Notes: generated by a model from the letters alone, not told the origin. A DNA stretch of 14,334 bases from Cellulomonas sp. (GCA_027451305.1 DAIDJQ010000176.1:1-14334); one strand, 5' to 3'. Shown: positions 7,094 through 13,512, counted from the first letter of the stretch. A program made the numbers and translations.

Positions 7094-7948
7094 TCAGGCG
7101 GTCGCCTCCAGGCGGACCAGCTGCTCGGCGACGTCGTAGTCCGCCGCCGGCCAGTGCAGGTCGAGGTCCTCCAGCGCGTCGAGCACCAGCTGGGACACGG
7201 CCAGGCGGGCGAACCACTTGCGGTCCGCCGGCACCACGTGCCAGGGCGAGTCGGGGGTGGACGTCCGGTCGAGCACCAGCTGGTAGGCCTCCTGGTAGTC
7301 GGGCCACTTGGCCCGGGTGTCGACGTCGCCCGGGTTGAACTTCCAGTGCTTGTCGGACCGTTCCAGGCGCTCGTGCAGGCGGCGGTACTGCTCCTTGCGG
7401 GAGATCATCAGTGCCACCTTGATCACGCGTGTGCCGGCCCGGGCGAGCTCGGCCTCGAAGTCGACGATCTCGTCGTACCGCCTGTCCAGCTCGTCGCGCG
7501 GCACCAGCTCGTTCACCCGGGCGGCGAGCACGTCCTCGTAGTGCGAGCGGTCGAACACCCCGATCCGCCCGGCCGGCGGCAGCGCCCTCTTGATCCGCCA
7601 GAGGTAGTGGTGCCGGCGCTCCTCCTCCGTCGGGACGCCGAACGAGTGCAGCGCGACGCCCTGCGGGTCGACCATCCCCATGACGTGCCGCACGATGCCG
7701 CCCTTGCCCGCGGTGTCCAGGCCCTGCAGCACGAGCAGGATCGAGCGGGTGCCGCCGGTGCGTCCCTCGGCGAAGAGCCGCTCCTGCAGCTCGGACATCC
7801 GCTCGCCGATGGCGACGGTGATCGCGGCACCCGTCTTCTTGCCGTCGCCGAAACCGGGCGTGCCGTGGGTGTCGAAGTCGGCCAGCCGGAACCCGGGGTG
7901 CACCGCGAGCGCCTCCGCCGCCTTGGTCGACCAGCCGTCCGCCACCAT
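7094..7948 (-). CDS. PPK2-family polyphosphate:nucleotide phosphotransferase
   Basis: The 284-residue protein belongs to the polyphosphate kinase 2 family, which moves phosphate between inorganic polyphosphate and nucleotides. Walker A is GLDTAGKGG (76-84). Walker B with the family's FDRSHYED motif is at 132-139. The lid region contains ISRKEQYRRLHERL followed by HWKFNPGDVDTRAKW, as in this family. The N-terminal FDTHGTPGFGDGKKTG segment places it in the single-domain branch annotated as PPK2-related nucleotide phosphotransferase. Whether it prefers AMP, ADP or GDP cannot be decided by eye. ATG at 7948 has an AAGGGGA ribosome-binding site on the minus strand four to five bases away; the frame stays open far upstream but without family sequence. 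It is divergent from the AcuC gene and convergent with the exporter operon. Confidence 0.92.
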   Translation of the reverse strand: MVADGWSTKAAEALAVHPGFRLADFDTHGTPGFGDGKKTGAAITVAIGERMSELQERLFAEGRTGGTRSILLVLQGLDTAGKGGIVRHVMGMVDPQGVALHSFGVPTEEERRHHYLWRIKRALPPAGRIGVFDRSHYEDVLAARVNELVPRDELDRRYDEIVDFEAELARAGTRVIKVALMISRKEQYRRLHERLERSDKHWKFNPGDVDTRAKWPDYQEAYQLVLDRTSTPDSPWHVVPADRKWFARLAVSQLVLDALEDLDLHWPAADYDVAEQLVRLEATA

Positions 7949-8066
7949 CGCCGTCCCCTTCGCCGCAGTCGCTCGTCGTGTCCTCGCACGTCGTGGGGGG
8001 ATCCTCGTCCTCCCTCCGGCCCGGCGCGACCGGTCCACCGGGGCGCACCGTGCCGGCGCACGGGCA

Positions 8067-8114
8067 GCGCACCCGTCCGTCCGTCGCCCCGCGCACCCGT
8101 CGGTCCGCCGCCCC
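8067..8114. repeat. 24-bp tandem duplication between PPK2 and AcuC genes
   Basis: Two adjacent 24-bp units (8067-8090 and 8091-8114) begin GCGCACCCGTC and end GCCCC, and differ at only two positions. They lie within the 270-bp divergent intergenic region (7949-8218), which otherwise holds the AcuC promoter and no gene I can support. A very GC-rich inverted stretch follows near 8120-8155. Confidence 0.65.
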
Positions 8115-8182
8115 GCACCACGCGCGCGGGCCCGCGCACCGCGGCCGGGCCGGGTGCGCCGGCCGGTGTGACGGACACCGGA

Positions 8183-8212
8183 TCGACACGTGCGGTCCCG
8201 TGGTGCGACGGT
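8183..8212 (+). promoter_or_regulatory. Promoter of acuC-like gene, leaderless type
   Basis: TCGACA (8183-8188) and GACGGT (8207-8212) are spaced by 18 bp. The second hexamer ends six bases before the ATG at 8219, so transcription should begin at or next to the start codon. There is no Shine-Dalgarno sequence upstream of the ATG, in agreement. Confidence 0.5.
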
Positions 8213-8218
8213 GAACCC

Positions 8219-9418
8219 ATGAGCACCCCGGCCCGCACCGCGACGGTCGCACGCGTGGTGTGGTCCACCGAGCTGCTCGCCTACGACTTCGGCCCCGGCC
8301 ACCCCATGACGAGCGAACGGATCGACCTGACCATCGCGCTCGCGGCCGGGCTCGGTCTGCTGGACCAGCCGGACGTGGTGGTGGTGGGAGCCGAGCCGGC
8401 CTCCGACGAGCTGCTCGCCACCGTGCACGAGCCGGCGTACATCGCAGCCGTGCACGCCGCCGCCGAGCACGGGGTCCCGGACCTGGCGCGGGGGCTCGGC
8501 ACGTCCGACGACCCGTTGTTCCCGCTGATGCACAGCGCGGCGGCCAGCGTGGTCACCGGTTCGGTGGACGCGGCCCTCGCGGTGTGGGCCGGCGACGTTC
8601 AGCACGCGGTCAACGTGGGCGGCGGCCTGCACCACGCGATGCCCGGGGCCGCGTCCGGCTTCTGCGTGTACAACGACGCCGCGCTCGCGATCCGCGCGCT
8701 GCTGGACGCCGGCGCGGGCCGCGTGGCGTACGTCGACATCGACGCGCACCACGGCGACGGCGTGCAGGCGGCGTTCTGGGACGAGCCGCGGGTGCTGACC
8801 ATCTCGGTGCACGAGACCGGTCACGCGCTGTTCCCCGGCACCGGCTACCCGAGCGAGGTCGGCGGCCCGCACGCCGTGGGGACCGCGGTCAACGTCGCGC
8901 TGCCCTCCCGCACCGGTGACGCGGGCTGGTTGCGGGCGCTGGACGCCGTGGTGCCACCGGTGGTCCGCGAGTTCGCCCCTGACGTGCTGGTCACGCAGCA
9001 CGGGTGCGACACGCACGTGGCGGACCCGCTGACCACGCTGCGCACCTCGGTGGACGGCCAGCGCCGGGCCGCGGAGCTGCTGCACGACCTCGCGCACGAG
9101 GTGGTGGGCGGCCGGTGGCTCGCCCTGGGCGGTGGCGGCTACGCGATGGCGGACGTGGTGCCGCGGGTGTGGTCGCACCTCATCGCGACCGCGGCGCACC
9201 GGGCGGTGGCACCCGAGACGCGGTTGCCCGAGGACTGGTTGACCATCGTGGAGGCCCGCCACGGGCGGTTGTCGACCCACCTCATGACCGACGGCCAGCC
9301 GGCGACGTTCCGTCCCTGGTCGGCGGGCTACGACCCGGCCGACGACGTGGACCGGGCGATCCGCGCCACCCGCGCGGAGGTGTTCCCGCACCTCGGGCTG
9401 GACGCGGACTTCAGCTGA
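8219..9418 (+). CDS. acuC: AcuC-type histone-deacetylase-family protein (acetoin utilisation)
   Basis: The 399-residue protein is a class I-like zinc deacetylase of the AcuC branch. Catalytic and metal residues are in place: paired His138-His139 in GGGLHHA, zinc ligands Asp175 and His177 in YVDIDAHHGDG, Asp269 in CDTHVADP, and Tyr308 in the GGGGYA loop. In bacteria AcuC removes acetyl groups from lysines, classically reactivating acetyl-CoA synthetase. No acs or acetyltransferase partner of the classic acu operon is next to it here, so the target is unknown. Residues 310-399 continue with an AcuC-type C-terminal extension ending shortly after VFPHLGLD. ATG 8219 is chosen because the family N-terminus (VVWSTELLAYDFGPGHPM) begins 13 residues in and a leaderless promoter fits. 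The gene stands alone, divergent from PPK2. Confidence 0.92.
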   Translation: MSTPARTATVARVVWSTELLAYDFGPGHPMTSERIDLTIALAAGLGLLDQPDVVVVGAEPASDELLATVHEPAYIAAVHAAAEHGVPDLARGLGTSDDPLFPLMHSAAASVVTGSVDAALAVWAGDVQHAVNVGGGLHHAMPGAASGFCVYNDAALAIRALLDAGAGRVAYVDIDAHHGDGVQAAFWDEPRVLTISVHETGHALFPGTGYPSEVGGPHAVGTAVNVALPSRTGDAGWLRALDAVVPPVVREFAPDVLVTQHGCDTHVADPLTTLRTSVDGQRRAAELLHDLAHEVVGGRWLALGGGGYAMADVVPRVWSHLIATAAHRAVAPETRLPEDWLTIVEARHGRLSTHLMTDGQPATFRPWSAGYDPADDVDRAIRATRAEVFPHLGLDADFS

Positions 9419-9462
9419 GGTCCTCGCGCGGAAACCGTCACACCGGACCCTTCGGTCACCTC

Positions 9463-9492
9463 TTCCACACCCGTCCCACCAGCCACTACGCT
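9463..9492 (+). promoter_or_regulatory. Probable promoter of BldC-like HTH gene
   Basis: TTCCAC (9463-9468) and TACGCT (9487-9492) are 18 bp apart, a fair sigma70-type match for a GC-rich actinomycete. The predicted start near 9499 leaves a leader of about 85 bases before the ATG at 9584. Confidence 0.45.
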
Positions 9493-9583
9493 GTGCGCCG
9501 AGCACCCGGCCACCCCGGGCTCGTCCCGCGGCGACACCCGGCCGCGACCCGCACCCAGGGCGCGTGCCCGAGAGAGAGCCGAC

Positions 9584-9820
9584 ATGAGCGAGCAGTCCGG
9601 CCGGGTCCGGTTCCTCACGGTGCTCGAGGTCGCCGAGGTGATGCGCGTGTCGAAGATGACCGTGTACCGCCTGCTGCACGCCGGCGAGCTGCCGGGGGTC
9701 CGGGTCGGCCGCTCGTTCCGCGTCCCGCAGGACGCGCTGGACGCCTACCTGCGGTCGTCCGCCACCGCTCCCGGGCAGGACGAGGGCACGGACGGGCGCG
9801 AGGAGCGTCGCTCTTCCTGA
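9584..9820 (+). CDS. Small BldC-like / excisionase-family DNA-binding protein
   Basis: The 78-residue protein consists of a single MerR-like winged helix-turn-helix of the HTH_17/excisionase family. Residues 9-56 read RFLTVLEVAEVMRVSKMTVY, then RLLHAGELPGVRVG, RSFRVPQDAL and DAYL. This is close to mycobacterial Rv0500A and to Streptomyces BldC, which bind DNA co-operatively and control development or stress genes. The last 20 residues are an acidic, Ser/Gly-rich tail. ATG 9584 is preceded by GAGAGAG at 9572-9578. As in mycobacteria, the next gene is the tiny basic ribosomal protein bS22, about 190 bp downstream, so the pair is conserved synteny. It is unlikely to be a phage excisionase because no integrase or phage gene is nearby. 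DNA targets are unknown. Confidence 0.88.
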   Translation: MSEQSGRVRFLTVLEVAEVMRVSKMTVYRLLHAGELPGVRVGRSFRVPQDALDAYLRSSATAPGQDEGTDGREERRSS

Positions 9821-9832
9821 GCGGAGCGACGC
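9805..9832 (+). terminator. Hairpin overlapping the HTH gene stop
   Basis: GCGTCGCTC (9805-9813) pairs perfectly with GAGCGACGC (9824-9832) around a ten-base loop that contains the TGA stop codon (9818-9820). A T-run is absent. It should limit read-through toward the bS22 gene. Confidence 0.6.
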
Positions 9833-9893
9833 CGCCCGGCGCGCCTGGTACCTGTCGCCCTGCTGCCCGTCGCGCCCCGCCGTGACGAGGGCG

Positions 9894-9899
9894 TAAGGT
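9894..9899 (+). promoter_or_regulatory. Possible -10 element for bS22 gene
   Basis: TAAGGT in a GC-rich setting, 112 bp before the bS22 start, is the best -10 candidate in the 190-bp gap after the HTH gene. No good -35 accompanies it. The remaining gap (9900-10010) holds no ORF I can support and would be a roughly 105-base leader. Confidence 0.35.
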
Positions 9900-10010
9900 A
9901 GGCGACCGGACTTTCCTGCGTGGACGCCAGCATCTTTTCCGGCACGTCCGCCCGCGCCGATCGACCACCCCGAGGCCCCCCACGGGCCGACCGAAGCGAG
10001 TGAGGACCAC

Positions 10011-10109
10011 ATGGGCTCCGTCATCAAGAAGCGCCGCAAGCGGATGGCCAAGAAGAAGCACCGCAAGCTGCTGCGCAAGACGCGTCACCAGCGTCGCAAC
10101 AAGAAGTGA
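10011..10109 (+). CDS. Small ribosomal subunit protein bS22 (AURKAIP1/COX24-domain, 32 aa)
   Basis: A 32-residue, extremely basic protein: it begins MGSVIKKRRKRMAKKKHRK and ends R-H-Q-R-R-N-K-K. This is nearly identical in form to mycobacterial Rv0500B and the actinobacterial AURKAIP1/COX24-domain family, which mycobacterial ribosome structures identified as a component of the small subunit called bS22. The ATG has a good GAGGA site at 10002-10006, four bases upstream. Almost half the residues are Lys or Arg, as expected for an rRNA-binding tail without a fold of its own. It follows the BldC-like gene, as in mycobacteria, and is closed by a strong terminator. It is easily missed because of its size. 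Confidence 0.92.
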   Translation: MGSVIKKRRKRMAKKKHRKLLRKTRHQRRNKK

Positions 10110-10142
10110 TCGACGGCGCCGCCCTGCGCGGTGGCGCCGCCC

Positions 10143-10179
10143 CACGACAGGCCCGGTCGTCGACCGGGCCTTCGTCGTG
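10143..10179. terminator. Strong bidirectional terminator hairpin after bS22
   Basis: AGGCCCGGTC (10149-10158) pairs with GACCGGGCCT (10162-10171) around a three-base loop. The stem continues outward with CACGAC (10143-10148) and GTCGTG (10174-10179) after a two-base bulge, about 16 pairs in all. It stands 34 bp after bS22 and 16 bp from the end of the convergent GNAT gene, so it can serve both strands. Confidence 0.85.
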
Positions 10180-10193
10180 TTCGGGAGCTGGTC

Positions 10194-10213
10194 GCTAGAG
10201 CGCGCGCTCTAGC
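10194..10213. repeat. 20-bp perfect palindrome over the GNAT gene stop codon
   Basis: GCTAGAGCGCGCGCTCTAGC reads identically on both strands. It covers the last codons and TAG stop of the minus-strand GNAT gene and could form a short hairpin in mRNA or a dyad binding site. It follows the bS22 terminator after 14 bp. Confidence 0.75.
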
Positions 10214-10770
10214 ACGAAGTCGTCCTCGACCCGGCTGCCGACGACGAAGTGCTTCGTGCCCACCACGGCGAACCCGTGCCGGGCGTAGAACGCCCGGGCC
10301 CGCCCGTTGAGCTGGTTGACGCCCAGCCAGACGCCGGCCGCCCCCGTGGCGCCGGCCGCGTCGAGCGTCGCTGCCATAAGCCGGCCGGACAGGCCGGAGC
10401 CGTGGTGGTCGGGGTGCACGTAGCACTTCGACAGCTCGACCGTGGGGGACAGGGTCAGCGCCGTGCGGACGTCGGGGTCCGCGGGCTCGGTGTGCACCAG
10501 CATCGTGTAGCCGAGCAGGCCGCCGCGCCCGTCGTCCGCCACGAGCACCAGCCGGGCGGGGTCCGCGACGTACTCGGCGAACCGTTCCGCGGACAGGTGC
10601 CGGGAGAGGAAGGCCTGCTGGTCGGCCCAGGTCGAGCCCGGCGGGCAGGCCAGCGGGAACGTGACGGCGGCCAGCCGGGCGAGAGCCGTCGCGTCCGCGA
10701 CACCGGCCCGGCGCACCCGGACGCCGTCCGCAGGGCTCCGCCCCGGGGTCGGCGCCTCGCCGGGCGTCAC
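10195..10770 (-). CDS. GNAT-family N-acetyltransferase
   Basis: The 191-residue protein matches the GCN5-related acetyltransferase fold. The N-terminal strand begins at V17-R-V-R-R. The central strand region is LVLVADDGRGGLLGYTMLV (74-92). The acetyl-CoA pyrophosphate loop is V118-H-P-D-H-H-G-S-G-L-S-G-R (motif A, with G124-S-G126), and the late NGRARAFYARHGFAVVG segment is typical of motif B. The first 16 residues are Pro/Gly-rich and look unstructured. Its GTG start overlaps the stop of the upstream HAD phosphatase gene (GTGA on the minus strand), so the two are translationally coupled. The acetyl acceptor (small molecule or protein N-terminus/lysine) cannot be told. GTG 10770 is chosen on the overlap; no other in-frame start precedes V17. 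Confidence 0.87.
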   Translation of the reverse strand: MTPGEAPTPGRSPADGVRVRRAGVADATALARLAAVTFPLACPPGSTWADQQAFLSRHLSAERFAEYVADPARLVLVADDGRGGLLGYTMLVHTEPADPDVRTALTLSPTVELSKCYVHPDHHGSGLSGRLMAATLDAAGATGAAGVWLGVNQLNGRARAFYARHGFAVVGTKHFVVGSRVEDDFVLERAL

Positions 10771-11777
10771 GGCCGGTCCGCCAGCGAACGGCGCACGGCA
10801 CGCGCGACGAGCCCGACCACCCACGCGAGGCCGGCGAAGCTCGCGGCGTTGATCCCGCGGCGGGTGGCGCGGCGACGGGTGCGGAACTCGCGGACGGGCC
10901 AGCCCACCTCGGCGGCATGCCGGCGCAGGCGGCGGTCCGGGTTGATGGCGAACGGGTGCGCGACGAGGGACAGGATCGGCACGTCGTGGGCGGAGTCGCC
11001 GTAGGCGAAGGAGGCGCCGAGGTCGATGCCCTCGCGCTCGGCGAGCGCCCGCACGGCGGCCGCCTTCGCCTCCCCGTGCAGCAGGTCCCCCACGAGCCGG
11101 CCGGTGTAGTAGCCGTCCCGGTGCTCGGCGACGGTGCCGAGCGCCCCGGTGGCGTCCAGGCGGCGCGCGATCAGCTCGCCCACCTCCACGGGGGTGGCCG
11201 TCACCAGCCAGACGGCGTGCCCGGCGGCGACGTGCTCGTCGAGCAGCCGCCGGGTGCCGGGGTAGATCCGCAGGGTGAGCACCTCGTCGTAGACGTCCTC
11301 GGCGATCACCGCCACCTCGGCCACCGAGTGGCCGCGCATGATCGCCAGCGCTTCGGAGCGCAGCTCGTCGATCTGCTGCTTGTTCTCGCCGAACAGCAGG
11401 TACCGCGCCTGGTGCGCCGCGAACCGGACGATGTCGAACCGTCGGAAGAACCCGCGTCGGTACAGCCCGACCGCGAGGTGGAACGCGCTCGCGCCGCGGA
11501 TGATCGTGTTGTCCACGTCGAAGAAGGCGCCGATGCGGGTGTGCGGGGCTGCCGCGGGGCCGACGACCGCCTCGCGGACCGCCGCACGGCCGGCACGCTC
11601 GTCCGCCGCCTCGTCCGGCGACACACCGCCGGCTGCACGCTGCACGGCCGCACCCTGGGCGGCGGCGGTCCCGGCCGGCGTGGCCCGCGCAGCCCTCGTC
11701 GGGGCCTCGGCCGGTGCGGTGGGAGGGGCCCCGTCGTCCGGCGCCGTCACGTCGGACGGTTCGGTCGTCGGGGCCAC
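10767..11777 (-). CDS. HAD-IB family phosphatase (SerB1-like)
   Basis: The 336-residue protein contains a haloacid-dehalogenase phosphatase of subfamily IB. The nucleophile motif is D87-V-D-N-T. Further motifs are LVTATP (motif II, Thr) and YGDSAHDVPILSLV (motif IV acid residues), with Lys in the GEAKAAAVR segment (motif III). This matches mycobacterial SerB1 (Rv0505c) and the family annotated as phosphoserine-phosphatase-like, although serine biosynthesis is not proven. About 80 residues of Ala/Thr/Pro-rich, probably disordered sequence precede the domain. A basic stretch and a hydrophobic segment (SFAGLAWVVGLVARAV) follow, which could associate with the membrane. GTG 11777 is chosen because TACAGT ends exactly six bases upstream on the minus strand; internal GTGs would shorten the tail. 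It is divergent from the glutaredoxin/Rex genes, as in other Actinomycetota. Confidence 0.85.
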   Translation of the reverse strand: MAPTTEPSDVTAPDDGAPPTAPAEAPTRAARATPAGTAAAQGAAVQRAAGGVSPDEAADERAGRAAVREAVVGPAAAPHTRIGAFFDVDNTIIRGASAFHLAVGLYRRGFFRRFDIVRFAAHQARYLLFGENKQQIDELRSEALAIMRGHSVAEVAVIAEDVYDEVLTLRIYPGTRRLLDEHVAAGHAVWLVTATPVEVGELIARRLDATGALGTVAEHRDGYYTGRLVGDLLHGEAKAAAVRALAEREGIDLGASFAYGDSAHDVPILSLVAHPFAINPDRRLRRHAAEVGWPVREFRTRRRATRRGINAASFAGLAWVVGLVARAVRRSLADRP

Positions 11778-11783
11778 CCCGCC

Positions 11784-11789
11784 ACTGTA
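11784..11789 (-). promoter_or_regulatory. -10 element for leaderless HAD phosphatase gene
   Basis: On the minus strand TACAGT ends six bases (GGCGGG) before the GTG at 11777. Its divergent partner at 11850 has the same geometry on the plus strand, so both promoters lie in an 84-bp gap. No good -35 is seen. Confidence 0.5.
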
Positions 11790-11849
11790 GCCAGGCCGCC
11801 CGGCATCCCCGGCCGGGGCAGTGGCTCGGCCCGGGCGTGGGCGGCCGCC

Positions 11850-11855
11850 TACGGT
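11850..11855 (+). promoter_or_regulatory. -10 element for leaderless glutaredoxin-like gene
   Basis: TACGGT ends six bases before the GTG at 11862. There is no Shine-Dalgarno sequence, so translation probably starts at the 5' end of the mRNA. Confidence 0.5.
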
Positions 11856-11861
11856 TGTCCC

Positions 11862-12122
11862 GTGGGCCCGGTGCGCGTGGTGCTGTACGGGCGCGTCGGG
11901 TGCCATCTGTGCGTCGAGGCGCGGTCGGTGGTGGCGGACGTGTGCGCGCGGACGGGTACCGCGTGGACCGAGGTCGACGTGGACGACGAGCCGGCACCCG
12001 GTGGTCGGGACCTGGCCGAGGAGTACGGCGAGCTGGTGCCGGTGGTCGAGGTGGACGGCGTGCGGCACGCCTGGTGGCGCATCGACCCCGACCTGCTGCG
12101 CCGCGCGCTCGTCGGGCGCTGA
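11862..12122 (+). CDS. Glutaredoxin-like thiol-disulfide protein (DUF836 type)
   Basis: An 86-residue protein with a thioredoxin fold pattern: strand V-R-V-V-L-Y, then the redox motif C14-H-L-C17, helix E-A-R-S-V-V-A-D-V-C, strand W-T-E-V-D-V-D, a cis-Pro loop in LVPVVEVDG, and a final helix DPDLLRRAL. Size and the CxxC position fit the glutaredoxin-family DUF836 group, whose mycobacterial member Rv0508 also lies between a SerB1-like HAD gene and the heme genes. The likely role is thiol-disulfide exchange in the cytosol; the partner is unknown. It stands 68 bp upstream of rex on the same strand, with which it may share redox-related control, though rex also has its own leaderless promoter. 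GTG 11862 is chosen on the promoter spacing and the immediate first strand. Confidence 0.88.
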   Translation: MGPVRVVLYGRVGCHLCVEARSVVADVCARTGTAWTEVDVDDEPAPGGRDLAEEYGELVPVVEVDGVRHAWWRIDPDLLRRALVGR

Positions 12123-12178
12123 CGGGACGGTCTGACGGCTCGTCCGCGCGGCCCCTGGTGCCCGGCGCGGCCGAGCCC

Positions 12179-12184
12179 TAGCCT
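12179..12184 (+). promoter_or_regulatory. -10 element for leaderless rex
   Basis: TAGCCT ends six bases before the GTG at 12191. It gives rex its own start in the 68-bp gap after the glutaredoxin-like gene. No Rex-operator sequence (TTGTGAA-N4-TTCACAA type) was seen here. Confidence 0.45.
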
Positions 12185-12190
12185 CGGCGC

Positions 12191-12862
12191 GTGACACCGG
12201 TGCGCGCCCGTCCGCAGGTGCCGCCGGCCACCGTCGCCCGGCTCCCCGCCTACCTGCGCACCCTCGACGCGGTGGCGGCCGAGGGGTGCCTGCTGACCTC
12301 GTCGGAGGAGCTGGCCACACGGACCGGGGTGCAGCCTGCGCTGCTGCGCAAGGACCTGTCGTTCCTCGGCACGTACGGCCGCCGGGGCGTGGGGTACGAC
12401 GTGCCGCACCTGCGCGAGCAGATCGGGCGGGTGCTGGGGCTCGCGGTGCCGCAGCGCGTGGTGGTGGTCGGGGTCGGCAACCTCGGCCGGGCGCTGGCCG
12501 GGTACCCGGGGATCCCGCAGCGCGGGTTCACGCTGGTGGGGCTGGTGGACGTCGACCCGGGCGTGGTGGGCACCGTGGTGGCGGGCCTGCCGGTGCGGCA
12601 CCTGGACACCCTGGCCGAGCTGGTGGCGGCGCAGGGCGCGACGATCGGCGTGATCACCACCCCGGCGGCGGCGGCGCAGCACGTGGCCGACCTGCTGGTC
12701 GCCGCCGGCATCAGCGGCATCCTCACGTTCGCGCCCGCGGTGCTGCGGGTGCCGGACGACGTGGACGTGCGGTCGGTGGACGTCGCCTCCGAGCTGCAGA
12801 TCCTCGCGTTCCACGGTCGCGTCCACGCCCGGCGCCGGGCTGCCGAGGGCGAAGGGGCATGA
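12191..12862 (+). CDS. rex: Redox-sensing transcriptional repressor Rex
   Basis: The 223-residue protein has both Rex domains. The N-terminal winged helix (about 12-75) contains P-A-T-V-A-R-L-P-A-Y-L, LTSSEELATRTGVQPALLRK and DLSFLGTYGRRGVGYDV. The Rossmann domain has GVGNLG (94-99) and continues through DVDPGVVGT and ITTPAAAAQHVAD. The C-terminal helix (DVASELQILAFH) belongs to the domain-swapped dimer. Rex senses the NADH/NAD+ ratio and represses respiratory and fermentation genes when NAD+ is high. In Streptomyces it is followed by hemA, but here a terminator and an unrelated YceI gene follow. GTG 12191 is chosen because a -10-like TAGCCT ends six bases before it and no Shine-Dalgarno is present. 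A strong hairpin overlaps its stop codon. Confidence 0.95.
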   Translation: MTPVRARPQVPPATVARLPAYLRTLDAVAAEGCLLTSSEELATRTGVQPALLRKDLSFLGTYGRRGVGYDVPHLREQIGRVLGLAVPQRVVVVGVGNLGRALAGYPGIPQRGFTLVGLVDVDPGVVGTVVAGLPVRHLDTLAELVAAQGATIGVITTPAAAAQHVADLLVAAGISGILTFAPAVLRVPDDVDVRSVDVASELQILAFHGRVHARRRAAEGEGA

Positions 12863-12899
12863 GAAGGCCCGGCCCGCACGAGGCGGACCGGGCCTTCTC
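12861..12899. terminator. Bidirectional terminator overlapping the rex stop
   Basis: GAGAAGGCCCGG (12861-12872) pairs perfectly with CCGGGCCTTCTC (12888-12899). Inside, CCGC/GCGG continues after one mismatch around an ACGAG loop. The first bases belong to the rex TGA (12860-12862). It lies between rex and the convergent yceI-like gene (12949), so it can terminate both. Confidence 0.85.
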
Positions 12900-12948
12900 A
12901 GATCGCCCGAGCGGTGGCTCGGGGCCGATCGGCTGCCGGAGCGGGAGC

Positions 12949-13512
12949 TCAGGCCTGCTTGATCGCCGACGCGTCGAGGTCGATGCGCACCTTGTCGGCC
13001 ACCAGCACGCCGCCGGCCTCGAGGGCCGCGTTCCAGACCAGGCCGAAGTCCTTGCGGGAGATCGTCGTGGTCGCCTCGGCACCGGCGCGGAGGTTGCCGA
13101 ACGGGTCGGTCGCGGTGCCGTTGAACTCAGTGGCGAGCTCGATCGGCTGGGTCACGCCGTGGATGGTCAGGTCGCCGGCGATCACGAAGGTGCTCGCACC
13201 CGCCTGGCGGATCTCGGTGGAGACGAAGGTCCACTGGCCGAACTTCTCGACGTCGAAGAAGTCGCCGCTCTTGAGGTGGCCGTCGCGGTTGGCGTCGCCG
13301 GTGCTGACGGTGCTCGGGTCCAGGGTCGCGGTCAGCGTGGAGCTGGCGAGGGTCTCGCCGAGCACCAGCTCGCCGGACGTGACGGCCACGGTGCCGCGGA
13401 CCTTGGAGATGCCGGCGTGGCGGACGGTGAAGCTCGCCTCGGTGTGCGACGGGTCGATGGCCCAGGTGCCGGCAGTCAGGCCCTGGGGAAGCGTGGTGGT
13501 GGAGCTGGTCAT
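12949..13512 (-). CDS. YceI-family lipid-binding-like protein
   Basis: The 187-residue protein is a complete YceI domain: W-A-I-D-P-S-H-T near residue 17, F-T-V-R-H-A-G-I-S-K-V-R-G-T, the acidic VSTGDANRDGHLKSGDFFDVEKF segment, G-D-L-T-I-H-G-V-T-Q-P, and a closing VRIDLDASAI. These proteins form a lipocalin-like barrel that binds isoprenoid or long-chain lipids. Many are secreted, but this one has no signal peptide, so it is probably cytosolic as in other actinobacterial YceI proteins. ATG 13512 has a strong GGAGGA ribosome-binding site on the minus strand. The divergent gene is a MarR regulator, and YceI/MarR pairs are common, so repression by that protein is likely. Induction by acid or oxidative stress is known for some homologues, not shown here. 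Confidence 0.93.
   Translation of the reverse strand: MTSSTTTLPQGLTAGTWAIDPSHTEASFTVRHAGISKVRGTVAVTSGELVLGETLASSTLTATLDPSTVSTGDANRDGHLKSGDFFDVEKFGQWTFVSTEIRQAGASTFVIAGDLTIHGVTQPIELATEFNGTATDPFGNLRAGAEATTTISRKDFGLVWNAALEAGGVLVADKVRIDLDASAIKQA

Noticed and set aside
9584..9820. Phage or integrative-element excisionase
   Set aside because: No integrase, attachment-site repeat or phage gene lies nearby. The sequence and neighbour match the chromosomal Rv0500A/BldC group.
7949..10078. Very long minus-strand open frame extending the PPK2 frame upstream across the AcuC and HTH genes
   Set aside because: It is antisense to genes with clear family motifs. The PPK2 N-terminus and its ribosome-binding site are at 7948, and the upstream sequence is Arg/Gly/Val-rich shadow typical of GC-rich DNA.
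10661..12122. Plus-strand frames opposite the HAD and GNAT genes
   Set aside because: They lack motifs and ribosome-binding sites. Only the glutaredoxin-like segment from 11862 is real.
12123..12190. Rex operator controlling rex
   Set aside because: No TTGTGAA/TTCACAA-like dyad is visible in the gap, so no autoregulatory site can be claimed.
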